Below, in pieces: positions 36,572 to 43,943 of a stretch of DNA of 64,000 bases. The first letter of the stretch is position 1; each line of letters opens with the position of its first letter. The notes under the pieces were generated by a model that was not told the origin of the DNA, searched no databases, and saw only the letters and a program-made list of their open reading frames with translations. This DNA comes from Pedobacter psychrophilus (GTDB taxonomy: Bacteria; Bacteroidota; Bacteroidia; Sphingobacteriales; Sphingobacteriaceae). The DNA is taken from positions 496,001-560,000 of the forward strand of contig NZ_LWHJ01000022.1 of NCBI RefSeq assembly GCF_001652725.1, written 5' to 3'. A program made the translations under genes and the position numbers.

Positions 36572-36727
36572 ATGAAAAAGTTAATCATAATTACTTTAAT
36601 AGCTGTTTCAGGAATTGCTGGTGCAGCAACTTTAGGTATGCAAAATAAAGAAGAAGTTAAAGAAGCAAAGCTTCCTATTAATAATTCTGTTAATCAAAAA
36701 AGTGCAAGTGTAGCCACTTGGGATTAA
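36572..36727 (+). CDS. Small exported peptide ending TWD, divergent copy 3
   Basis: 51 residues. The N-terminus (MKKLIIITLIAVSGIAGAAT) is a signal peptide but lacks the lipobox Cys, so the product should be cleaved by signal peptidase I and released in the periplasm, or stay anchored. The mature part (KEEVKEAKLPINNSVNQK) differs from copies 1 and 2, but the end SASVATWD keeps the exact TWD terminus, encoded by the same ACTTGGGATTAA. It starts 10 bp after copy 2, so all three are probably one transcript. Confidence 0.65.
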   Translation: MKKLIIITLIAVSGIAGAATLGMQNKEEVKEAKLPINNSVNQKSASVATWD

Positions 36728-36741
36728 AAATAATCTTTAAA

Positions 36742-36759
36742 AGCCTTTAACAAAAGGCT
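36742..36759 (+). terminator. Short hairpin after the TWD peptides
   Basis: AGCCTTT (36742-36748) pairs with AAAGGCT (36753-36759) around AACA, 14 bp after the last peptide stop. No T run follows, so termination is uncertain; it may limit read-through into the dipeptidase. Confidence 0.4.
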
Positions 36760-36773
36760 AAACTATAATTTGA

Positions 36774-36781
36774 TATATTTG
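36774..36781 (+). promoter_or_regulatory. -7 promoter element of the M20 dipeptidase
   Basis: TATATTTG matches TAnnTTTG and lies 15 bp before the ATG at 36797. No clear -33 TTG was found at the right spacing. It shows that the dipeptidase may be transcribed separately from the peptides. Confidence 0.45.
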
Positions 36782-36796
36782 TATAAATCCTATTTT

Positions 36797-38167
36797 ATGC
36801 AAATTATTAAAAATTACGTAGAAGAAAATCGTCAGCGTTTTCTTGACGAATTATTTGAACTGTTAAGATTTCCTTCTGTAAGTGCAGATCCAAAATATAA
36901 GGATGACATGCAAAAAACAGCGGATTTTGTTGCAGATAAATTAATAATAGCCGGAGCAGATAAAGTTGAGATTTGCTCTACCGATGGCTATCCTATTGTT
37001 TATGGGGAGAAGATTATTGATTCTTCATTACCCACTGTATTAGTGTATGGACATTACGATGTTCAGCCACCAGACCCTATTGAGCTTTGGAAAACACCGC
37101 CATTTGAACCCACACTGCGAGATGGAAAAATCTACGCAAGAGGTGCATGTGATGATAAAGGTCAGTTTTATATGCATGTTAAAGCATTTGAGCTGATGAT
37201 GAAAACTAATACCTTGCCATGCAATATCAAATTTATGATAGAAGGGGAGGAAGAAGTTGGATCTGATAATTTAGGGAAATTTGTTTCTCAAAACAAAAGT
37301 CGCTTAAAAGCAGATGTAGTTTTAATTTCAGATACATCTATGATTAGCATGGAAAACCCTAGTATCGAAACTGGGCTCCGTGGACTTGCATACATGGAAG
37401 TAGAAGTTAGCGGACCAGGCAAAGATTTACACTCTGGCGTTTACGGAGGGGCAGTTGCTAATCCCGCAACCATTCTATGCCAAATGATAGCTTCATTACA
37501 TGATGATCAAAATCATATTACTATTCCAGGTTTTTATGATGGCGTAATTAATCTTTCTGAAGAAGAAAGAAAAGCTTTAAACGATGCACCTTTTGATTTA
37601 GAAGAATATAAAAAAGAACTTTCTATTGATGATGTTTGGGGCGAAGTGGGATATTCTACAATTGAAAGGACAGGCATAAGACCAACCTTAGAAGTAAACG
37701 GAATTTGGGGTGGCTATACTGGTCCTGGTGCTAAAACAGTACTTCCTGCAAAGGCAAATGCCAAAATCTCAATGAGGCTTGTTCCGGGCCAGGATTGGAA
37801 AAAAATATCAGAACTATTTAAAAATCATTTTGAAAGCCTAGCACCAAAATCTGTTAAAATAAAAGTTACTGCACATCATGGAGGTACTCCTTATGTAACT
37901 CCTACAGATTCAATTGCTTTTAAAGCTGCTTATAGAGCAATAGAAGAGTCCTTCGGTAAAGAACCTGTGCCAACTAGAGGAGGAGGAAGCATCCCTATTG
38001 TTGCATTATTTGAAGAAGAATTAGGAATTAAAACCGTATTAATGGGTTTTGGATTGGATAGCGATAGTTTGCATTCTCCAAATGAGAAGTATGACGTTTT
38101 TAATTATTATAAAGGAATAGAAACCATCCCATTATTTCATAAATATTTTGCTGAAATGAGCAAATAA
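36797..38167 (+). CDS. M20-family dipeptidase
   Basis: 456 residues. Metal-binding signatures of the two-zinc M20 fold are present: VYGHYDVQPPDP (His and Asp), ARGACDDKGQF (bridging Asp), and EGEEEVGSDNL (catalytic Glu and ligand Glu). The lid dimerisation domain (DLHSGVYGGAVANP) and the C-terminal ligand-His region (TRGGGSIPIV, DSLHSPNEKY) follow. It hydrolyses dipeptides or related amides in the cytoplasm (no signal peptide). An upstream in-frame TTG (36770) would add 9 residues, but ATG 36797 begins the conserved part. It lies next to the TWD peptides, but broad specificity is expected, so a link is unproven. Confidence 0.9.
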   Translation: MQIIKNYVEENRQRFLDELFELLRFPSVSADPKYKDDMQKTADFVADKLIIAGADKVEICSTDGYPIVYGEKIIDSSLPTVLVYGHYDVQPPDPIELWKTPPFEPTLRDGKIYARGACDDKGQFYMHVKAFELMMKTNTLPCNIKFMIEGEEEVGSDNLGKFVSQNKSRLKADVVLISDTSMISMENPSIETGLRGLAYMEVEVSGPGKDLHSGVYGGAVANPATILCQMIASLHDDQNHITIPGFYDGVINLSEEERKALNDAPFDLEEYKKELSIDDVWGEVGYSTIERTGIRPTLEVNGIWGGYTGPGAKTVLPAKANAKISMRLVPGQDWKKISELFKNHFESLAPKSVKIKVTAHHGGTPYVTPTDSIAFKAAYRAIEESFGKEPVPTRGGGSIPIVALFEEELGIKTVLMGFGLDSDSLHSPNEKYDVFNYYKGIETIPLFHKYFAEMSK

Positions 38168-38178
38168 GATTTTTTTAA

Positions 38179-38216
38179 ATTGAAGAATTTCTAATTCTAT
38201 TAGAAATTCTTCAATT
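38179..38216. terminator. Bidirectional terminator between dipeptidase and acyltransferase pair
   Basis: A long near-perfect palindrome: AATTGAAGAATTTCTAAT on the left pairs with ATTAGAAATTCTTCAATT on the right around TCT. A T run on the right (and the mirrored run on the left) suits both converging genes. Confidence 0.85.
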
Positions 38217-39170
38217 TTTATTAAAATATGGTTTTAAATCTTGAATAAAAATCTTAGTCCTCTTTTCTCTTCCTTCCCTGTTTAAATGATAAACAGTATC
38301 GTAGAATAAATTATCATTAAAAATATAATCTTCTGGTTTGTTTATAAAAGGAACTTTATCAATCTTCTGATGTAAAAGATCATTTAAATCATTAATCCCT
38401 ATTTTGTTTTTCTGATATTCTGATTTTGGATAGGATACAAATGATATCAAAAGTTTAGCTCCCTTTTGTTTACATTCTATTTCAAACTGATTAATAAGTT
38501 TAGCACTTTTATCGATTTCCAACTCCCCTATACGCTCTTTATCTCTCAATTCTTTTAATCCTGGTAAACCGAGGTGACCAATATTATCTCCATAGATATT
38601 AAATTTTTGACGATTAAAAACGGGATCAATTTTTAAGGTTTGTTCTTCAAAATGCTTTTTGAATTTAGCATAGTTTTCTAAAAACTTTTCTTCGATATTT
38701 AAATGATAATAATCTTTTGAAGGAGGATATAAATGTTGTGTAAAACTAATTAAATCAATATCCTTTTTAAAATCATCTAAATAAATAGGATACTCTAAAC
38801 AAAGAACAATGATATCTCCCTTTTTTATAGAAGGTTTAACTTCATTCAGCATAAATTCTAAACCTAAAGCAGCGTGTAAACCCATATTAATTACGTTTAC
38901 ATTTAACTTTTCAACTATCAATTGACTATTTAATCCAAATGCCAAATTTGATCCACCTATTAAAATCAATCTATTGCTATCTATTTCATTTAAACGACGA
39001 TGTTTATCTATCATCGCCCCCAGGTAGTCAGTTTTTGGGCTGTATTTTCTTTTAAAAGTTAAGGATAGGGAAAAGAAAACCAAACTTAAGATGGCTAAAA
39101 AAACAACAGATTTAATGATAAATTTTTTCAAATCTTTAAAATTGGAAATAAATAAATTGTCTGTTATCAA
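38211..39170 (-). CDS. Membrane-anchored SGNH-like partner of MBOAT acyltransferase
   Basis: 319 residues. The N-terminus has one transmembrane helix (SVVFLAILSLVFFSLSL). The segment NRLILIGGSNLAFGLNSQLI resembles the GDS-like block of SGNH hydrolases, and the C-terminal DTVYHLNREGREKRT resembles block V, with Asp-x-x-His replaced as DTVYH. These are typical of AlgX/PatB-type acetyl-transfer partners and DltD-like proteins. It probably passes an acyl group from the MBOAT protein to a periplasmic polymer or teichoic-like acceptor. The TTG start at 39170 lies 3 bp after GGAG and 35 bp inside the MBOAT gene; the overlap suggests translational coupling. Confidence 0.7.
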   Translation of the reverse strand: MITDNLFISNFKDLKKFIIKSVVFLAILSLVFFSLSLTFKRKYSPKTDYLGAMIDKHRRLNEIDSNRLILIGGSNLAFGLNSQLIVEKLNVNVINMGLHAALGLEFMLNEVKPSIKKGDIIVLCLEYPIYLDDFKKDIDLISFTQHLYPPSKDYYHLNIEEKFLENYAKFKKHFEEQTLKIDPVFNRQKFNIYGDNIGHLGLPGLKELRDKERIGELEIDKSAKLINQFEIECKQKGAKLLISFVSYPKSEYQKNKIGINDLNDLLHQKIDKVPFINKPEDYIFNDNLFYDTVYHLNREGREKRTKIFIQDLKPYFNKN

Positions 39171-40581
39171 AAACTCCGCAAACCATTATGGTTAGTGCAA
39201 CTATAAAATATGTAGTCCATCTAAATATCAAAGGTTTTGATGTAAACCAAAGGGAGATATCATATTTGTCTTTAAAATAATTAATTGTTTCTAAAAAGAT
39301 GATTAAGCCCAAAGCGAAAAACTTTGAAATCCCTAAATATTCAAATACAGGTAAGCTATGGATAAGATTAAAATAGATTTCTTGAAAGCCACTCCAAAAG
39401 TGAGTGATTACGTATAAAGCAATGGGGAAATTATCTGCTCTAAAAAATATCCATGCAAATGCTACGAAAATGAAAGTAATAACTGTAGGTAAAAAAGTAA
39501 TCTTATCTAGGTACATTTTTTTGCTCCATTTGCTACGAAACTTTGAAGTGATAGTACCGAAAATAATATAAATGCCATGTAAAGCGCCCCAAATTACAAA
39601 TGTCCAGCTTGCGCCATGCCATAATCCGCTCACCAAAAAGACAATAAAAATATTTAAGTACCACCTTGGGATAGCTACTCTATTACCACCTAGAGGAATA
39701 TATAAATAATCTTTAAACCAAGTAGACAGAGAAATATGCCATCTTGTCCAAAACTCCTGCACACTTTTAGATTGATAAGGACTTCTAAAATTGGTCATTA
39801 ATTTAAAACCCATAACTCTTGCAGCCCCTATGGCCATATCAGAATATCCGGAAAAATCACAAAATATTTGAAAGGCAAAAAATACAGTTGCTATAATTAA
39901 GCTTGAATCTTTATGGCTTTGTGGGTTATTATAGACTGTATCTACTAAAATAGCTAGCCTATCGGCGATGACCACTTTCTTAAAAAGGCCCCAAATCATT
40001 AATCTTAAACCGCTTGATACCCTATCATAATCAAAATCAAATTTTTCTCTAAATTGGTGTAGCAAATTTTGTGGTCTCTCAATTGGTCCTGCAACTAATT
40101 GCGGGTAAAACATTACATAAAGGGAATAAATTCCAAAATGCCTTTCTGCTTTTTGATTTCCACGATAAACTTCTATCGTATAACTCATAGCTTGAAAAGT
40201 GTGAAACGATAATCCAACAGGTAATAGAATTGATAAATAGGGTATTGGATCTTGCAAACCAAATCCTTTCATTAAGAAAGAAAAATTATCATTTAAGAAA
40301 TTGAAATATTTAAATATTGCCAAGACTCCAATATTTGCAATTAAACTAATCACCAAAAAAAGCTTTCTCCTTTTTCCCTTAGAATTTTCTATATAAATAC
40401 CAGCTATATAATCTATGACAATGGTAAAACCTAAGATTAAAATATAGATAGGCACAAATGCCATATAAAAATAACAGCTACTTGCAAGTAATAATATCCA
40501 TCTTTTACTGTATGGAATTGCAAAATAAAGTGAGGTAACAATAATAAAAAAGAATAGAAAATGAAATGAATTAAAAAGCAT
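39136..40581 (-). CDS. MBOAT-family O-acyltransferase (AlgI-like)
   Basis: 481 residues with ten or more transmembrane helices. AlgI/DltB signatures: LVAGPIERPQNLLHQF (family motif), RWHISLSTWFKDYLYIPLGGNR, and FLVSGLWHGASWTFVIWGALHGIY, containing the conserved membrane His residues. It likely moves an acetyl or other acyl group across the inner membrane for O-acylation of an exopolysaccharide or lipid. The acceptor is not identified, since no alginate or cellulose genes are near. The next gene starts 35 bp before its stop. Confidence 0.92.
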   Translation of the reverse strand: MLFNSFHFLFFFIIVTSLYFAIPYSKRWILLLASSCYFYMAFVPIYILILGFTIVIDYIAGIYIENSKGKRRKLFLVISLIANIGVLAIFKYFNFLNDNFSFLMKGFGLQDPIPYLSILLPVGLSFHTFQAMSYTIEVYRGNQKAERHFGIYSLYVMFYPQLVAGPIERPQNLLHQFREKFDFDYDRVSSGLRLMIWGLFKKVVIADRLAILVDTVYNNPQSHKDSSLIIATVFFAFQIFCDFSGYSDMAIGAARVMGFKLMTNFRSPYQSKSVQEFWTRWHISLSTWFKDYLYIPLGGNRVAIPRWYLNIFIVFLVSGLWHGASWTFVIWGALHGIYIIFGTITSKFRSKWSKKMYLDKITFLPTVITFIFVAFAWIFFRADNFPIALYVITHFWSGFQEIYFNLIHSLPVFEYLGISKFFALGLIIFLETINYFKDKYDISLWFTSKPLIFRWTTYFIVALTIMVCGVFDNRQFIYFQF

Positions 40582-40721
40582 ATCCTTTTTTAAATGTCTT
40601 TGAACGAGATTTGATTCAAATATATTAAATAAAGATTTAAAGCAAATTTTTTATCTGCTTATTAAAATAAACAAAAAAATCTCGCCGTAGCAAGATTTTT
40701 AACTATTTATGATTGCTATAA

Positions 40722-42563
40722 TTATTTTAAAATTTCCTTCACTTTTTTAATGATATGCTTTGCATCAATCTCTGCGGCATTTAATAATTGAGTTTTTTCT
40801 CCTGAAGATGATATTTTTGTCACTGCCATTTTAATTATTTCAATTTTTTCATTTGCTAATGCAGAAGCAACGAAATCTCCAAAACCACCATGTGCATAAT
40901 GATCTTCTACAGTAATGATAATAGATTTATCAGTTTCTGAAGCACATTTTATTAGGGTTTCGGCATCAATAGGATTAATAGAATAACAATCAACAATTCT
41001 AACTTTTATATCATCTTTTTTTAATTCTTCTGCAGCTTTTAATGCTTCAATAACCGTAATTCCTGTTGCTGCAATGGTTAGATTATCATTCTTAGATTGT
41101 TGAACAATTTTAGAACCACCAATTTTAAAGGTTTCGTCTTCTCCATATAATATAGGAGTTTTAGGACGTAATGTTCTCATATAACTAATCCCTTGATGGT
41201 TAACCATTAAAGGAACAAGCTTATCTGTAGATACTGCATCACTTGGTTGCAGGATAATTACATCGGGTTCTGCACCAAAAAAAGCAATATCCTCTAAACC
41301 CATTTGTGAAGGTCCATCCTCGCCAATAGAAACACCCACATGTGAACCTATAAATTTTATGTTTGCTTCAGATACTCTTGCCATTCTAATTTGGTCAGCT
41401 GCTCTTGTAAAGAAAGCGGCAAAGGTTGCTACAAAAGGTATTTTGCCTAACCTTGATAAACCTACGGCTACAGAAACCATATTTTGCTCTGCTATAAAGC
41501 ATTCAACAAATCTTTCTGGATAAGCTTTTAAAAAATCTAAGGTATATGTAGAATTTTTAACATCGGCATCTAAACCGTACAAGTTAAAATTTGATTTACC
41601 TAATTCTGTAAAAACCTGTCCGAAAATTTCTCTTGTGGCATATTCTTTATTTTTATCAAATTTTAATTTAGAAAAAGATTGTTGCTGAGGGTTGTCTGTT
41701 AACTCAGTTTTTTCAGTCATTTGCAATTCAAAACGTAAGCTGTCATCAATATCACCTAATTCTTGTAAAGCAGATTTCAGTTCTTCAGAGTTTAAAGGCT
41801 TTCCATGCCAACCTGCTTTATCCTCTAAAAAAGAAATACCCTTACCCTTTATAGTCTCTGCAATTATGGCAACTGGCTTACCATTTGTATTTCTATGCGC
41901 TTTTTCTAATGCCTTATCTATTTCTTCTAAATTATGACCATCTATTTCAATAACTTCAAACCCAAAGGCTTTAAATCTATCAGAGTATTCATTTAAATGA
42001 TGACCGAACATTGTCTCTCCGCTTTGCGCTAAACGATTAATATCTAAAATTGCAATCAAATTATCTAATTTATGATAAGATGCAAAATTTGCCGCCTCCC
42101 AAACCTGACCTTCTGCTAACTCTCCATCACCTAGAACCACATAAGTTTTAAAAGGAAGTTTTTCTCGTTTTCCTACTAAAGCCAACCCAGCTCCAACAGA
42201 TAAACCTTGGCCTAAAGATCCAGTGGCAGCTTCAGTATATTTAAATTTCGGAACGGGATGCCCTTCAAATTGACTTCCAAATTTTCTTAATGTTTTTAAA
42301 TTTTCTAGAGGATAAGCACCTGCGATTCCAAACAAGGTATAAAGTAAAGGTGCAGCGTGACCTTTTGATAAAACAAATCTATCGTTGTATTTCTTTAATG
42401 GGGCTGCTAAATCGAATGTAAAATACTTATCAAATAAAACTGTAGTAATATCTGCTATTGATAGACATGAGGTTGGGTGACCTGAGTTAGCTTCAGTGGT
42501 AGAAACCATGCACCATTTGCGTACTAATTTTGCTTTTTCTTTTAATAATTCTATGTTTTTCAT
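40722..42563 (-). CDS. tkt: Transketolase, single-chain
   Basis: 613 residues. The N-terminal thiamine diphosphate domain has the metal/cofactor motif VVLGDGELAEGQVWEAANFASYHKLDNLIAILDINRLAQSG, preceded by SKGHAAPLLYTLFG. The pyrimidine-binding domain has FIAEQNMVSVAVGLSRLGKIPFVATFAAFFTRAADQIRMA and the C-terminal domain carries VEDHYAHGGFG. It transfers two-carbon ketol units in the pentose phosphate pathway. A linker of about 30 residues (Lys/Glu/Gln/Asp-rich) joins the halves. A second, split transketolase occurs at 54435-56347. No terminator after it was identified. Confidence 0.93.
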   Translation of the reverse strand: MKNIELLKEKAKLVRKWCMVSTTEANSGHPTSCLSIADITTVLFDKYFTFDLAAPLKKYNDRFVLSKGHAAPLLYTLFGIAGAYPLENLKTLRKFGSQFEGHPVPKFKYTEAATGSLGQGLSVGAGLALVGKREKLPFKTYVVLGDGELAEGQVWEAANFASYHKLDNLIAILDINRLAQSGETMFGHHLNEYSDRFKAFGFEVIEIDGHNLEEIDKALEKAHRNTNGKPVAIIAETIKGKGISFLEDKAGWHGKPLNSEELKSALQELGDIDDSLRFELQMTEKTELTDNPQQQSFSKLKFDKNKEYATREIFGQVFTELGKSNFNLYGLDADVKNSTYTLDFLKAYPERFVECFIAEQNMVSVAVGLSRLGKIPFVATFAAFFTRAADQIRMARVSEANIKFIGSHVGVSIGEDGPSQMGLEDIAFFGAEPDVIILQPSDAVSTDKLVPLMVNHQGISYMRTLRPKTPILYGEDETFKIGGSKIVQQSKNDNLTIAATGITVIEALKAAEELKKDDIKVRIVDCYSINPIDAETLIKCASETDKSIIITVEDHYAHGGFGDFVASALANEKIEIIKMAVTKISSSGEKTQLLNAAEIDAKHIIKKVKEILK

Positions 42564-42663
42564 ATCTAATTAAATCAACAAATATGCCATTAGATTTTAT
42601 TAACAGATATATAATAAAGGTTTAAAAATTGAATGATTAGTTGGTTAGCTAAAAAATAAACCA

Positions 42664-42694
42664 TTTGCATGATACAGTTTTATATCTATTTTTG
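42664..42694 (+). promoter_or_regulatory. efp promoter, Bacteroidota type
   Basis: TTTG (42664-42667), 19 bp spacer, TATTTTTG (42687-42694), 21 bp before the efp ATG. This is an exact match to the TTTG-N19-TAnnTTTG consensus and supports the start at 42716. Confidence 0.8.
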
Positions 42695-42715
42695 CAGTCC
42701 GAAATAAATACAATT

Positions 42716-43276
42716 ATGGCAAAGGCAGGAGATTTAAAAACAGGTAATATTATTCGTTTTAACGGAGAGTTGGTAACTATTGATGAATTGATACATCGTA
42801 CACCTGGAAAAGGTGGAGCTTTTTATACAGGTAAAATGCGTAGCATCAAATCTGGAAGAATTATAGAATTGCGTATGCGTACTGATGAAGAGGTTGATAT
42901 AGCAAGGGTAGAAACAAAAGACTACCAATATTTATATGATGATGGAGACTTTTTTGTTGTGATGGATAATATTTCTTTTGAGCAGTTTAATGTGCCTAAA
43001 GAGTTATTTGGCAACTCTGCGAGATTTTTAAAAGAAGGGATGAATGTTTTGATTGCTATGGAAAGCGATGAGCCTATTATAGCAAAAGCTCCAAATAATG
43101 TTGAATTAGAAATTGTTTATACCGAACCTGCTGTTAAAGGTGACACTTCTACTAATGCTTTCAAGAATGCAACTGTAGAAACAGGAATTGAAATTAAAGT
43201 GCCTTTATTTGTTAACCAAGGTGATAAAGTAAAAGTTGATACTGCTACTGGTGCGTATATTGAAAGAGTAAAATAA
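42716..43276 (+). CDS. efp: Translation elongation factor P
   Basis: 186 residues in three beta-barrel domains: KOW-like domain with IRFNGELVTIDELIHRTPGKGGAF, central domain with ARVETKDYQYLYDDGDFFVVMD, and OB domain ending KVDTATGAYIERVK. The loop-tip residue in PGKGGAF is Lys, the position that is beta-lysylated, rhamnosylated or otherwise modified in different bacteria; the modification here is not evident. EF-P relieves ribosome stalling at proline runs. The start is ATG 42716 since MAKAGDLKTG is conserved and a promoter overlaps the longer open frame. Confidence 0.96.
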   Translation: MAKAGDLKTGNIIRFNGELVTIDELIHRTPGKGGAFYTGKMRSIKSGRIIELRMRTDEEVDIARVETKDYQYLYDDGDFFVVMDNISFEQFNVPKELFGNSARFLKEGMNVLIAMESDEPIIAKAPNNVELEIVYTEPAVKGDTSTNAFKNATVETGIEIKVPLFVNQGDKVKVDTATGAYIERVK

Positions 43277-43294
43277 ATACAAAATGAATCTAAT

Positions 43295-43331
43295 AAAAAC
43301 GGCTTTCGAGATATTCTTGAAAGCGTTTTTA
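43295..43331 (+). terminator. Terminator after efp
   Basis: AAAAACG(G)CTTTC pairs with GAAAGCGTTTTT around an 11-nt loop, with one bulged G, 20 bp after the efp stop. The T run is in the stem's 3' side. Confidence 0.75.
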
Positions 43332-43353
43332 TTAAAACAAAATTATTAAAAAT

Positions 43354-43863
43354 TTATTTTGATGGGATAAATTTTAAAGCTGCAGAATTAATACAATATC
43401 TTAAGCCTGTTGGTGCTGGCCCATCATTAAAAACATGACCTAAATGTAATCCTGTTTTGGCATCAACAACTTCATCTCTAGTCATACCGAATGATGTATC
43501 TTTAGCCCAAATAACTGCTTTATCATTTAGCGGTTTTGTAAAACTAGGCCAACCAGTACCAGAATCAAATTTATCTTCAGAACTAAAAAGAGGTTCGCCG
43601 GTAGCGGCACTTACATAAATTCCTTTTTTATGATTGTTGTAAAACTCATTCTTAAAAGGTGGTTCGGTACCTTCTTTAACCATGATTTCATAAGCTGCAG
43701 GAGAAAGTGAAGATCTCCATTCTGCATCTGTTTTTGTAATAGGGAATTTCCCTTTTTTTGCATCTACATTTTCTGTTCCTGAAGTTTCTTTAGCTTTGTT
43801 TTGTCCACAAGCGGTTAAAGAGGTAGCTGCAATTATTATAGCGAATAAAATATTCTTTTTCAT
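43354..43863 (-). CDS. msrB: Lipoprotein methionine sulfoxide reductase B
   Basis: 169 residues. The signal peptide ends in lipobox LTAC (residues 16-19), so the enzyme is membrane-anchored and exported. The MsrB domain has TEPPFKNEFYNNHKKGIYV, SGTGWPSFTKPL, GLHLGHVFNDGP and RYCINSAALKF with the catalytic Cys. The two CxxC zinc-binding pairs of the canonical enzyme are absent (VSAATGEPLF replaces the first), so this is the metal-free type. It reduces methionine-R-sulfoxide in envelope proteins and likely needs a periplasmic thioredoxin-like donor. Confidence 0.93.
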   Translation of the reverse strand: MKKNILFAIIIAATSLTACGQNKAKETSGTENVDAKKGKFPITKTDAEWRSSLSPAAYEIMVKEGTEPPFKNEFYNNHKKGIYVSAATGEPLFSSEDKFDSGTGWPSFTKPLNDKAVIWAKDTSFGMTRDEVVDAKTGLHLGHVFNDGPAPTGLRYCINSAALKFIPSK

Positions 43864-43943
43864 GATGATTTTTCTTGTTTAATATAACATACGATGTCTT
43901 ATAAATTCACGATGTTTTTTATCTGTTAAATTATGTTAAGAAA

